Shown here: piece by piece, positions 52,801 through 62,125 of the stretch | How positions within the stretch are numbered: the stretch's first letter is position 1 | Layout: every line of letters begins with the position of its first letter | Source: Megachile rotundata | Taxonomy: Eukaryota > Arthropoda > Insecta > Hymenoptera > Megachilidae | Length of the DNA stretch: 64,000 bases | Direction of reading: 5' to 3' | NCBI RefSeq assembly: GCF_050947335.1 | Contig: NC_134984.1 | Location: 6,925,926-6,989,925 of the forward strand | Translations under genes and position numbers: made by a program | The notes under the pieces: model-generated | Told to the model about the DNA's origin: nothing | Seen by the model: only the letters and a program-made list of their open reading frames with translations | The model's database searches: none

Positions 52801-52897
52801 TGGCAAAAATATTTCACATTCAAACGTACAGAACTTCATCCTTCCATCCTCAGTCAAACGGTTCCCTAGAAAGAAGTCATCAAATCTTAATAGAATA
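49857..52897 (+). CDS. pol: RT - RNase H - linker - integrase N-half of Gypsy B
   Basis: The frame is open from the F junction (VHHRIITTDDVPINVKQYRYP) through RT (WRLVIDFRKLN, FDLKSGFHQIPMHP, MPFGLKNAPATFQRLM, YLDD), connection, RNase H (ATDASGITIGAILSQ, TERELLAIVYAV, ITDHKPL), a 4-unit basic W-H-Q-Y repeat (51226-51492), an acidic YYDTDDSDDE tract, a long S/P/E linker, the pre-integrase domain (QIKLKKQWLFGV) and integrase (GGHKGIRKTYHRI, CIDCQRNK, SLDILGP, ILTDQGTCF, FHPQSNGSLERSH). It is cut after ILIEY by solo LTR G. No stops or shifts: far better preserved than A. Confidence 0.92.
51226..51492 (+). repeat. Coding tandem repeat (four units) in Gypsy B pol linker
   Basis: Units REIKKKKEWHQYKTRP, REVKKKKEYHQYKTRPR, REIKRRKEWHQYETRPR and REVKRKREFHQYPTRP, separated by S/T/A-rich spacers, about 69 nt each. 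A has three. Confidence 0.8.
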
Positions 52898-53628
52898 TGT
52901 CGGAGAGTAAAATCGAAACCGCCGGGAAAACAACATCGAAACGTTCGGAGGAAAGGAACGCGATGTCCTTGCCTCAGTAACAGAAAAAGACAGTCGCTAC
53001 GGGTCTACGGTCGCGATCGGTCGAGCAATCTCGCCGTGTACCGGGTGATAAAAGTTTCTATATTTTTTCTCGCGACGACGATAATCCGCGGTTCGCGTTA
53101 CTACTACTCGCGGAGCCCTGCCGGCAACAAACACACAATAGACATCGTTTACGACGACGTCTGGACGTCTCCCCGAGCTGGAGACTCCAACGGAACCTGG
53201 TTTCCGCACGATCGCGTTTCAAAATCGCCAAAGGGAACTGTTTCCCAAAAAACCCGGTGTCACGCGATGAACTGATCGCTGACGGGCGCCCAACCTTTGT
53301 GTACACATTATATCATCAAACGCGACACACTCACACATGCCTCAATCATACGACTTCAAGTATGTATTTTCAAATTCAAGGGTTTTTTATGCCTTCGGGC
53401 TTTTTCCCTTCATCAATTAACGTCAAGGGTTTTTTATGCCTTCGGGCTTTTTCCCTTGCTCGATAATTCGAATAAACAATCAGTTCAACTCATCATAATC
53501 CAGAGTTCTTATTTAATCAACCGCATCCTTACTCTATCGTCCAGTCCTTTGAAATTTAATAACGTAGTGATTCCTTCACTAATCGAATAGAATTGGAATT
53601 CTTCATGTTGAAGAGTTTCGACCGTACA
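52898..53628 (+). mobile_element. Solo LTR G inserted in B integrase
   Basis: 731 bp, TGTCGGAGAG...GACCGTACA, flanked by GAATA at 52893-52897 and 53629-53633. No internal region. Contains a 35-bp direct repeat (53376 and 53423; atgccttcgggctttttccc) and AATAAAC (53471). Its removal, with one GAATA copy, rejoins B's integrase in frame (ILIEY|LKHF). The open frames inside it are not genes. Confidence 0.9.
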
Positions 53629-54144
53629 GAATATTTAAAACATTTCCTCACGCAAGAAAAACAATGGGATGATTGGTTACCACAGGCAATGTTCTCATAT
53701 AACACGAGTATACACGAAGGAACTAAATTTACGCCCCACGAATTGGTACACGGAAGAAAAGCGCGGCAGCCATCAAACTTTCCAATTGAAGAAGCAATGT
53801 GTACATACCCAGATTACGTGGATAATCTCATCACAAAATTACATAATTTCCGAACCACTGCGCGAAATAATTTAAAATTGTCCAAACATCGTCAGAAATA
53901 TTACTATGATAAAAAGATTCGACCCATACAATACGAAACAAATGAAGACGTATTTCTTCTTAACCCATCACGGAAAAATAAATTAGAGAAGGAATACTCT
54001 GGTCCATACAAAATTACAAGGACCATAGAACCAAATAATGTAGAATTGCAAGTCGGTGGGAGAAACAAAAGGCGAATTGTTCATAAGGATCGCATTAAAA
54101 GGGCCCACCTACCAATGAGGGATCGAGAATCGATAGAGAGATGA
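53629..54144 (+). CDS. pol: Integrase C-terminal half of Gypsy B
   Basis: Continues B's integrase after G: LKHFLTQEKQWDDWLPQAMF, SIHEGTKFTPHELVHGRKAR, then a basic tail (RIVHKDRIKRAHLPMRDR) ending at TGA 54142-54144. CAA at the position where A has TAA shows A's stop is secondary. Confidence 0.9.
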   Translation, partial: EYLKHFLTQEKQWDDWLPQAMFSYNTSIHEGTKFTPHELVHGRKARQPSNFPIEEAMCTYPDYVDNLITKLHNFRTTARNNLKLSKHRQKYYYDKKIRPIQYETNEDVFLLNPSRKNKLEKEYSGPYKITRTIEPNNVELQVGGRNKRRIVHKDRIKRAHLPMRDRESIER

Positions 54145-54370
54145 GCGTGCGCGCAAACAAGGGTAGAATAATTTAAATTTACCGCGCTTCGTAATTTTGC
54201 AATCGCGAATTTTCTAATACATAAGAACTAGCAACTAAGAGTGTGGCAAATTGCGGAAACGAAGCGTGTAGCGTCAGAACGCAAAAGCATTATAAACGAG
54301 CAAGACGTACGAAAGTTTGTGCTGGAAAAAGAAGAATTCCTGAAAAGAAGACTACCTTCTTGTAAGAATA

Positions 54371-54508
54371 ATGGTCCAAAGCGCAAACATATTAAACGCA
54401 GTCTGCGTAAAGGATATTAATCTATCATTTTTCTTTAAATATAACCCATTAATGGGGAGGTTGTGCTTGAATTGCATTACCGGGGCACACCCGGAAGCGA
54501 AGAAGTAA
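54371..54508 (+). CDS. Accessory ORF 1 of Gypsy B (Cys-rich)
   Basis: 45 codons from ATG 54371: MVQSANILNAVCVKD..., FKYNPLMGRLCLNC, ending HPEAKK. Homologous to A's 15774 ORF (hNAhCh-KD...KY..L..RLC..C). Directly after the stop, another frame encodes WWSVGKN, matching A's WWHAGKES, so one of the two copies carries an indel. Unknown function. About 225 nt after integrase. Confidence 0.55.
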   Translation: MVQSANILNAVCVKDINLSFFFKYNPLMGRLCLNCITGAHPEAKK

Positions 54509-54600
54509 TGGTGGAGCGTAGGCAAGAATCAATTTTCCAATATTATTTTAACTAATATGATTTGATATACATATATAAATATATATATATATTTATACAT

Positions 54601-54846
54601 ATAGGCTCACACTTTATAGTAAGACAAGACTACGCTTTGCGAAAAAGTCGTTGCGTAGCGTGTAGGAATATATTATCCTATACAATGCCAGCATTAGCTT
54701 GCAGCGAATGCAGCAGTAAAATCGCTACTATGGACGTAGATGACGTTGAGGCATATGACAACGGAGTATTGCTAAACATAAAAGAGACATATCCGATTAT
54801 TGAAGTGGAAAATATTGGGCCCCAAATTAATTATAATATTCATTAA
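54601..54846 (+). CDS. Accessory ORF 2 of Gypsy B (CX2C-X12-CX2C)
   Basis: An open frame (from 54562 without ATG) preceded by an acceptor-like tatatttatacatatag. It encodes CVACRNILSYTMPALACSEC, KIATMDVDDVEAYDNGVLLN and PIIEVENI, ending TAA 54844-54846. It matches A's 15980-16270 ORF at the two CX2C pairs, spacing and downstream GhLL...IIE. Splicing from ORF 1 is possible but not shown. Confidence 0.5.
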   Translation: MGSHFIVRQDYALRKSRCVACRNILSYTMPALACSECSSKIATMDVDDVEAYDNGVLLNIKETYPIIEVENIGPQINYNIH

Positions 54847-55083
54847 AAAAAAAAAAAAAAAAAAAAAAAATAATAATACATATATATATATATTTTGTTA
54901 CCTATATTTTATAAAAAGAGAGAAATTTTAATTTTATTGTATTATAAAATAAATTCTTTTGTTATTCCTCATAAATAACAGTGTACAAATTTATTACCGT
55001 ATAATTAAATTAATAAAAAAAAAAGGGACATAAATAATAAATACATTCTAAATACACGCTATATACATATATATATATTAACA

Positions 55084-55279
55084 ATGCTTCAACGAACAAA
55101 ACGACGCCATATTAATTATTGTCAAAATGGCCAGAAGAGCAGGCAGACGTGCCATATTGAGGAATTTAAAGAAGAAAATACAGAAGAATTTAAGCCAGGT
55201 AATTCAAAAACATATAAAATATATACATATAAAATTAAATAGAGCAAAATTATCATATAATTTAGGGGGAATCCACTAA
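55084..55279 (+). CDS. Two overlapping tiny basic ORFs in Gypsy B 3' region (speculative)
   Basis: ATG 55084 to TAG 55242 (52 aa, MLQRTKRRHINYCQNGQK...) and ATG 55127 to TAA 55279 (50 aa, MARRAGRRAILRNLKKKIQK...) overlap in different frames. The second is strongly basic with an Arg/Lys helix-like N-terminus. They lie between the poly(A)-rich stretch and the polypurine region. A lacks this region, so conservation cannot be tested here. Confidence 0.25.
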
Positions 55280-55503
55280 TAATAAGTGGAAATTAATAAA
55301 AATCGAAATTCCCGACCCCCCCTTACAAAGAATATAAGAGGATAGATAATCTCAAAGATCCGAGGCGGAAATATTGGAGGTTGTTATGGCTGTTTGGGCG
55401 AGGAGCTGTATCACCGAGGAACAGCGAGGATAATTGCCGATGTACAAGATGTATAATTTCCAAATTCGTAAACCAAAAGTCTCTTGAGGACAAGAGACCT
55501 ACA

Positions 55504-55515
55504 TAAGGGGGAAGG
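55504..55515 (+). other. Polypurine tract of Gypsy B
   Basis: taagggggaagg immediately before the 3' LTR. A second purine tract, ttaggggga, lies at 55262. Confidence 0.7.
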
Positions 55516-57781
55516 TGTAACATCCCGGGAAGAGTTTTTTTTTTGTGGCAGTCCTATGTTCAATTTCATTACCCGCTGATAGAAATAGTTTAGTTACCGA
55601 CAATATTAGACAATTACCGACGGTACATTATATATCAATTACCTTATGTATTCAGTTCAGCGGTCGGTAACCGATACATATATATTTATTTCTATTTTCA
55701 TTTTCAATAATTATTTTATATTTTCAATTTAGAAAGGATAATGTAGTTTACAAAGACAATCAAGTTAAGTTAGAACAATTAAAAACAAAATTAATGTATT
55801 ATTTTATAGTCATTCGAATAAATGTATAATTCTATATGGAAAATTCCGTAATGCGATGTGCTTACGTGCCGCGATGCTCGCCCCGAATTTCCTAGTATTC
55901 TCGCGTAATCCTAGAGAAGGATAGGAGTATATTTTACAATTTCGACGTTATTGGTTATTAAAAACCATTAGTTGAACAAATCAGTTAATGCATATCAGGC
56001 GTACTAATATTATGTTATCCGGAAATAGAGTCAGATGTTAGTTTATTGCAGTGAATATTGTAAATTATAATATTGTTCAATGGAATGTTCTAGAAACACC
56101 GTATGCTTATACATTTAGCTCCAATCCGTATAGAAGTCGTGCGTAGTACATAGAGGAAGACAGAAAATGCAATTTCATTAAAACACTACTAAAATACTAC
56201 TTTTATATCAACAACATAAACCATTGAGTAGAATGCGATATTGATAATGTAATTAAATCGTTCGTTTTCATAATTAATGCCTAATTGCGAATTTATACGA
56301 TAATTATATATTTCGACGTTATGGGGGTTTTCCGAGAAATTACCAGACTGGCGAGTATAAAAGGCCGAGCGAAACTCGCCTAAATCGCAGAACAGTTTTC
56401 GAAGTCGAGCCAGCTAGAAGTCTACAGATAAGTATAACCGGAACAGTTTTCGCTGTGAAGAGCCGCAACGATTCTTAATACTTGACAGGTAAAGCGGGTA
56501 TACGCCATTTGGATACTTGGTCGTGGGTCGTTCTAGTAGCCAGTGAACAACAGGCTCCCCATTCAAACGGTCTCGTATCTGAAACTCCTTTAGGAGAGTG
56601 CTATACTTAGCGCCAAGAAAGGCTAAGATATCGAAACGATAGCTCTCAGCTACTCAAATTTGATTTTTCGTCGGATTGCTAACGCGCCGTCAGATTCTCG
56701 GAGTTCGCTCTGGGTAGTTTCGTAGCCAGCTAACGCAGGCTCCCCATTTGAGCGGCTTGGTCTCTGAAGCCCGTGTCTTTTGGGTGGCAGTTCAGCAATT
56801 ACGATTTTATATTAGAATCAATTGATTTGCTACCCTGTTGAACTTATACTGTTCACCCTTTTCCTGTATCGTTGGGTCGTTCTAGTAGCCAGTGAACAAC
56901 AGGCTCCCCAATTAAGCGATCTGGTTTTGGCTGTCAGTGTTCGTTTTGACAAAAAGGGTCATGGACAATTAGTTGTCGAGACAAACTAAGAAAGAGTAAC
57001 TGTTCCGAGTAAAGTTCATTAGAATCAAACAAATCTTGGAATTTTGAATTAGTAAAAGAATATTGTTCTGTCATCAGCGTAATCTCAGTAGTCGACTACA
57101 CCGCGTTAGATATCAGATAAAATCATTAATCTGTCTAACTTTGCGAAAGCGTATTTAGGTACACTTAGAGAATCACACTTAGGTTGTGTTCCTCGCTGCG
57201 GTAGACTATCACGCGCTAGTATTAATAATTTCGTAAAAGACTTTTCATTATATAAATTATAAACGTATTAATCAATATAAACTTTGTAATTGCGATAGCG
57301 TTCGAGACGAGAACTGAATAATATAGAATATTGAATTCAATTAATTATATAAAAGCGAAGTTAGCTTCATCCGAAAACAGACTTAGGTACGATCTAATAT
57401 AAAGTATTACCTAGCGAGAGTCATTTAGTTAGATTCATAATTATCTATTACGTATTGCTTAATTTGCCAAGTTCTGTTATTTCTATTATTAATATTATAT
57501 CAAGTCTATTCTAGTTTCTTTAATCAAACCAGTATACTTTTCATATTTTGTTATTTGTTACTTGTTATTTGTTAAATTCATCATCTTCGTTATTTTATTG
57601 AATAAACCCTTATTGTTGAAAGATATTGGCCTGCGGATTTCACTCCTTAACCGCACACCACACGAGTCCCACAATCTTTAGATTTAGTTATTTTCCAAAA
57701 CGAGTCGTTTAATTGGTAAAAGCCGCTCTTTACCTTCTTAGCGCTCGTAACTATCTGAACTTAGGTTCCAGAGTCGTTACA
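55516..57781 (+). repeat. 3' LTR of Gypsy B
   Basis: 2266 bp, TGTAACATCCC...GTCGTTACA, followed by GATG (57782-57785). TATA at 56356; hairpin repeats at 56519-56572, 56706-56754 and 56868-56920. Confidence 0.93.
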
Positions 57782-57945
57782 GATGCTTCAACGTCTCCAA
57801 CAACAGCTGCTTCCACGGGACCCAGGGCCACGACGTATGCCAACGAGCTACGCTAACCCAAAAGCTGAGTGAAATAATTAAAAGATACAGTCAGCGAGGC
57901 GAGTGAAATAGCATATTATTTCACTGGACACCCCTGGCCGTAACA
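57782..57945 (+). repeat. 5' LTR of Gypsy C, second part
   Basis: Resumes with the GATG duplication and ends GGCCGTAACA just before the primer site. Confidence 0.8.
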
Positions 57946-57949
57946 AAAT

Positions 57950-57967
57950 TGGTGACAGCGGTGGGAT
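57950..57967 (+). other. Primer-binding site of Gypsy C (tRNA-Leu type)
   Basis: TGGTGACAGCGGTGGGAT, four nt after the LTR end. Same 18-mer as A and B, though the LTRs are unrelated. Confidence 0.7.
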
Positions 57968-58965
57968 TGACTCAGCACCGTGGAGAGATAGCTGCCTACG
58001 TGACATTCAGCGAGTCAAGATTATGCAGCGTGAGAAGAAACAAAGCAGACAAGGAGGTCTCGAGATAAGAAGCGCGCCAGACGTTAGGCGACACCGGCTG
58101 GACGCTCGACCGTACCGAGCGGGAGATGAGGGCGCCGCATTCCTGAGCGCGCCAGTTCCCACGACGCGCCGGGTCTCACGCCAGCACGGGTGACGCATCC
58201 GCTGCCGCCGCAACAGCACGCTCATTCAGTCACGCTCCTTGATACAGTGAAGACGTCGAGTTCGCGCTCCAGAGTTTTTTTTTCGACAGAGCAGATCCCT
58301 AACGTTCTTGACTTTGCAAGCGGTACGTGCACTCCAGGGCTGTACTACCTCTTGCCTGGAAGAGGTTTAGGGCATTCTGTCCACAAAATTCGTTAGTTTT
58401 CCGTAGATATTCGTGTCACACTTGCGCGTAAAAGCGAAGGTGTTGCCACAGTATCGAAAGAAACTGCGAATTTTTCGCGTACAACTAAGTGAGTAGCTCA
58501 ATTACGAGCCGACGACCGCTGTTGGTAACCGGATTTTTGCACGTCCACGAACGCTGCTGAATACGCGAGCCAACAGCATACCGGTAAGTCATTGAGACTG
58601 AGTACAGGAATTGTACTTTTCTCTCGTAAATAAAATTTTAGTAATCATCGTTTGAAAATAGGGGAAAAGGAAGCGTGGCTGCCGTGCGGGCCGGCGAGTA
58701 AAAGCAAGAAAGCTGAAGCTCCTTGAGGAAGAGTTTCTGCAACAAGTGTTTGGACCAGAAATTGTGACCTTAGATAGTGAATCGGACACTGGGACGTCAT
58801 CACGCGAAGTGCCGTTGTTCAGTTATGACATTTTGGACACAAGAAGTGCCATAAAAGTGTACAATCACCGAGAAGTGCCAGACGAAGTGTTGGTGGACTT
58901 TTTCAGGGCGTTCCGCGAGAACGAGTGGTCGTGTCCGTTCTCGGTAAACGAATTCTGCCGTCAAC
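57968..58965 (+). other. Long leader of Gypsy C before gag
   Basis: Nearly 1 kb between PBS and the first credible gag ATG. The plus-strand open frame 58746-59042 in this leader is acidic and overlaps the gag start. It is preserved in the 27933-28229 copy and might be an upstream ORF, but I cannot name it. Confidence 0.45.
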
Positions 58966-60189
58966 ATGCCATCTCAACCGGCTGGGACTCAGAAAACGAC
59001 GCCGATGGAACTCCGTTCGAGACAGACGGAGCTGATGAGTGAAGACGAGGTGGCCATGGTGCAAAAACAGCAAATCGAGAAGGAGAGGCGCCTTCGAGAG
59101 GAAGCCAGAATGCTTGACAGCGAGAGACGGGAGCTGGAGGAAGCTCGCCTACGGAACGAGGCGGTGTTAGCAAAAATCCGGAAAGCTGAAAAGAACCAAG
59201 GCGCGATACCAAAGAAAAGTGATATTCCCGAAGAACCACCCGCAGAGATGGAGGTGCCAAGTGTCGCCGTTGCCAGTGAATCTGTTAGTTACACCCTTAA
59301 TGAAGCGGTAAAGATGGTGCCCGCTTTGAACGGCTCTCCACCGACCTTATTAACATTTACACTTAAGCTTATTATTGGACATTTGAGTGGGCACGCAGCT
59401 GCCGCCGTGGAGGACGAAAAAATCGACACCGTCGCTGAGCTGTGCAACATCCTAAGGGACATTTTCGGACCACAACGCATCGTCGACTACTACCGCGGTG
59501 AACTAACCAGTATCTACATGAAGAACGGTGAACACGTTCTAGATTTTATAACCCGGGTGAAAGACTTGCGTGATGCGATCCTCGACTGCGACCGAGGCAC
59601 GCCTAATATCGATGAAATTAACAATTTCGCGAAAAGCTGTTTTATTGATGGGTTGATGTCACCCATGCGCTTAGAAGTGAAAGTGGTCGCGGCCGAACCT
59701 TTAAAGTGCGTATTTAGAGAAGCCATCTCGGTGTTCAAGAGACTAGAACTAGAAAAGTCGAGACAGGGCCGTACCGAAGTGCGCCGCGTGAATTTTGAAC
59801 AGCGTGACGGAGCCCCTGACTGGCGATCAAATAGAAACTTTAGAGAGAACGAATCTCCGCGTCGCGTTGATTTCGGAAGGCGTGATCAAAACCCAGAATG
59901 GCGCGAACGCCGTTTGAGCAGTCCGCCGCGTCGCGACTCGTGGAAATCAACATCGCCCGTCCCGCCGCGGAATTACCAAGCGAACCGATTCTGCCGATAC
60001 TGCAACATTCCAGGTCACGATCTGCACGAATGCAGAAAGCGTCGATATAACGAGCAAATGCGAAATTCGGGAAACGAGCAAGCCCTCCCGCCCGTGGTGA
60101 TCAGGAGACGGGTGGGTCCAAACGCGAAAGCAATACACACAGTAACGTTAGAACAGCCCGAATTAATTGTAACAACGGACGAGGAGTGA
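58966..60189 (+). CDS. gag: Gag of Gypsy C
   Basis: 407 residues from ATG 58966 (MPSQPAGTQKTTPM). A long N-terminal coiled coil rich in E/R (MVQKQQIEKERRLREEARML), a capsid-like part (VKMVPALNGSPPTLLTFTL, GEHVLDFITRVKDLRDAIL), an arginine-rich region with repeated RRVDFGRRD-type motifs, and one CCHC knuckle CRYCNIPGHDLHEC (about residue 345). It ends TGA 60187-60189; pol's ATG overlaps it in the sequence TGATG. Confidence 0.88.
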   Translation: MPSQPAGTQKTTPMELRSRQTELMSEDEVAMVQKQQIEKERRLREEARMLDSERRELEEARLRNEAVLAKIRKAEKNQGAIPKKSDIPEEPPAEMEVPSVAVASESVSYTLNEAVKMVPALNGSPPTLLTFTLKLIIGHLSGHAAAAVEDEKIDTVAELCNILRDIFGPQRIVDYYRGELTSIYMKNGEHVLDFITRVKDLRDAILDCDRGTPNIDEINNFAKSCFIDGLMSPMRLEVKVVAAEPLKCVFREAISVFKRLELEKSRQGRTEVRRVNFEQRDGAPDWRSNRNFRENESPRRVDFGRRDQNPEWRERRLSSPPRRDSWKSTSPVPPRNYQANRFCRYCNIPGHDLHECRKRRYNEQMRNSGNEQALPPVVIRRRVGPNAKAIHTVTLEQPELIVTTDEE

Positions 60190-61202
60190 TGATCCCGCAG
60201 ATAAGCGTCACCGCGCCAGAACTCAAGGTCAAATCAGTCCTCATGATTGATACGGGCGTGGAGCCAAATTTGATCAAAATAGGAGCATTAAGACCCGAAA
60301 TGGTCATAAATTTAGATGACCGTATGTCGATATCAGGTATTTCGGCTCAGGCCATGCTCACTATAGGGGCAACGGATGTCACATTGTTCGGTGAAAAATT
60401 CAAATTTTACGTTGTGCGGAATTCCTTCCCGATACCAACGCAGGGAATACTCGGGAACCCGTTCCTGACAGACGCGGAGATTTCGGTGCGGGACCAGTGT
60501 GTCCGTCGGAAAGACGTAGTAATACCGTTCGATACCGGAAACCCCATTAAGATAAAGGCTCGAACTATCATGAATATAAGAATACGCGCGATAGGTCCCG
60601 ACACGGGCTACGTCGCCCGAAGGGAATTGGCGCCGAACGTGCTATTAGGAGACGCGTTAGTTAAAATAAGACAAGGCAGGGTTATCGTAAGAATCGCCAA
60701 TTTCTCCAACGAAGACGTAGAATTGGAGGAACCCTTTGTACAGGTGGAGGATGTTGAGGAGATCTCGCAGACTCCATTGTTTGTGGAACCACACGCGAGT
60801 GTAAACACGGTCGTGTCCCAACATTTACCCGATCACGACCGTGCAAATCAAGTTTTAGAGCTGATCGACTTGGCACATCTAAATGCGGAGGAAAAAGAGC
60901 ACGTTAGAGAATTGATCTGCGAGCATCACGACATCTTCCACCTCCCGGGCGAATATCTGGGAAAAACGCATGTTCTGGAACACAAAATTCCGACCACCGA
61001 CAATGTTCCGGTGCACGTGAAGCAGTACAGGTACCCTCCCATTCACAAGCAAGAGATCGATAAACAAATGCGCGAACTGTTAGAAAGTGATATTGTACGA
61101 CCGTCGACATCCCCATATAACTCGCCCTTGTGGATAGCCCCAAGAAACCCGATGCTCAGGGAAACAAGCGATGGAGAATGGTCATTGATTTCAGAGCATT
61201 AA
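60189..61202 (+). pseudogene. Protease and pre-RT of Gypsy C (frameshift at about 61139)
   Basis: ATG 60189 overlaps the gag stop. Protease block LMIDTGVEPNLIKIGAL (DTG present, Val in place of the usual Ser) and GILGNPFL; then the conserved pre-RT region (LIDLAHLNAEEKEHV, FHLPGEYLG) and QYRYPPIHKQEIDKQM, SPYNSPLWIAP. A one-base loss there shifts the frame; RT continues at 61140. Confidence 0.85.
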
Positions 61203-62125
61203 ATGAAAAATCTGTGGCAGACGCGCACCCGATCCCTAATATCGTAGAAATTTTGGACCAACTAGGAAGCGCCAAGTACTTTAGCGTGTTTGATTGTAAG
61301 AGCGGGTTTCATCAGGTGGGAATGGCCAAGGAAGACGCCGAGAAAACGGCTTTCTCGACTCCCTTCGGCCATTATGAGTTTGCCCGCATGCCTTTCGGTT
61401 TGAAAAACGCACCGGCAACGTTTCAAAGGCTTATGAACATAGTGCTTACGGGACTGCAGGGGTCCGAACTATTCGTCTATGTGGATGATATTGTAAACTA
61501 CGCTAGCTCACTACAAGAGCACCGAGATAAATTTAACAAATTAGCAAAGCGCCTTAGGCAAGCTAACCTAAAACTAGAACCTACAAAGTGTAACTTCCTG
61601 CGCCGCGAAGTCGCGTACTTAGGGCATGTCATAGGCAAAGACGGAGTCAAACCATGTCAAGAGAAAGTAAGAGCGGTTCGAAATTTTCCCGCGCCTACGT
61701 CAGTCAAGAATGTAAGGGAGTTTCTGGGTCTGGCACTATCGCCGATTTATTGACGGGTTTTCACGAATCGCACGGCCCCTCACGGCCTTACTAAAGAAAA
61801 CTAGCAAATTCGCCTGGGGACCTGAGCAGGTACAGGCATTTAATGCCCTGAAGGAGGCATTGTCCACGGAACCGATACTTCGATACCCTGATTTCAGCCA
61901 ATCGTTTCACATAACGACAGACGCGTCCGGACACGCAATCGGGGCAATTCTGAGTCAGGGTGAGATCGGTCAGGATCGACCGATAGCCTACACATCCCGA
62001 TTATTGCAGGGGGCAGAATTAAACTACTCCGCTATCGAGAAAGAGTGTCTAGCAATTGTCTACGCGGTTCGACATTTCAGGCCTTACGTATATGGGAGGA
62101 AATTCGATCTTATTACCGACCATTG
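61140..62125 (+). pseudogene. RT and RNase H of Gypsy C (two further shifts)
   Basis: RT: KRWRMVIDFRALN, FDCKSGFHQVGM, MPFGLKNAPATFQRLM and YVDD, in frame to 61735. A shift at FLGL, where the YRRFIDGFSRIARPL block follows in another frame. RNase H (TTDASGHAIGAILSQ, IEKECLAIVYAV, LITDH) to 62125, where a small deletion in the 'HKPLVW' block shifts the frame again. Confidence 0.85.

Larger units (their letters stand above)
39816..57781 (+). mobile_element. Ty3/Gypsy retrotransposon B with 2.27-kb LTRs, inserted in C's LTR
   Basis: Two LTRs (39816-42098 and 55516-57781) start TGTAACATCCCGGG and end GTTCCAGAGTCGTTACA, flanked by the 4-bp duplication GATG (39812-39815, 57782-57785). Internal order is PBS, gag, protease, RT-RNase H-linker-integrase, accessory ORFs, polypurine tract. 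It carries three later insertions: E, F and G. Without F's small deletion and one gag frameshift, its pol is largely open. Confidence 0.95.

Noticed and set aside
52739..53275. 178-codon frame crossing the B integrase / G LTR boundary
   Set aside because: Out of frame with integrase and read through an insertion junction.
53257..53590. Plus-strand frames inside solo LTR G
   Set aside because: They lie within the LTR and include its direct repeat; no protein similarity.
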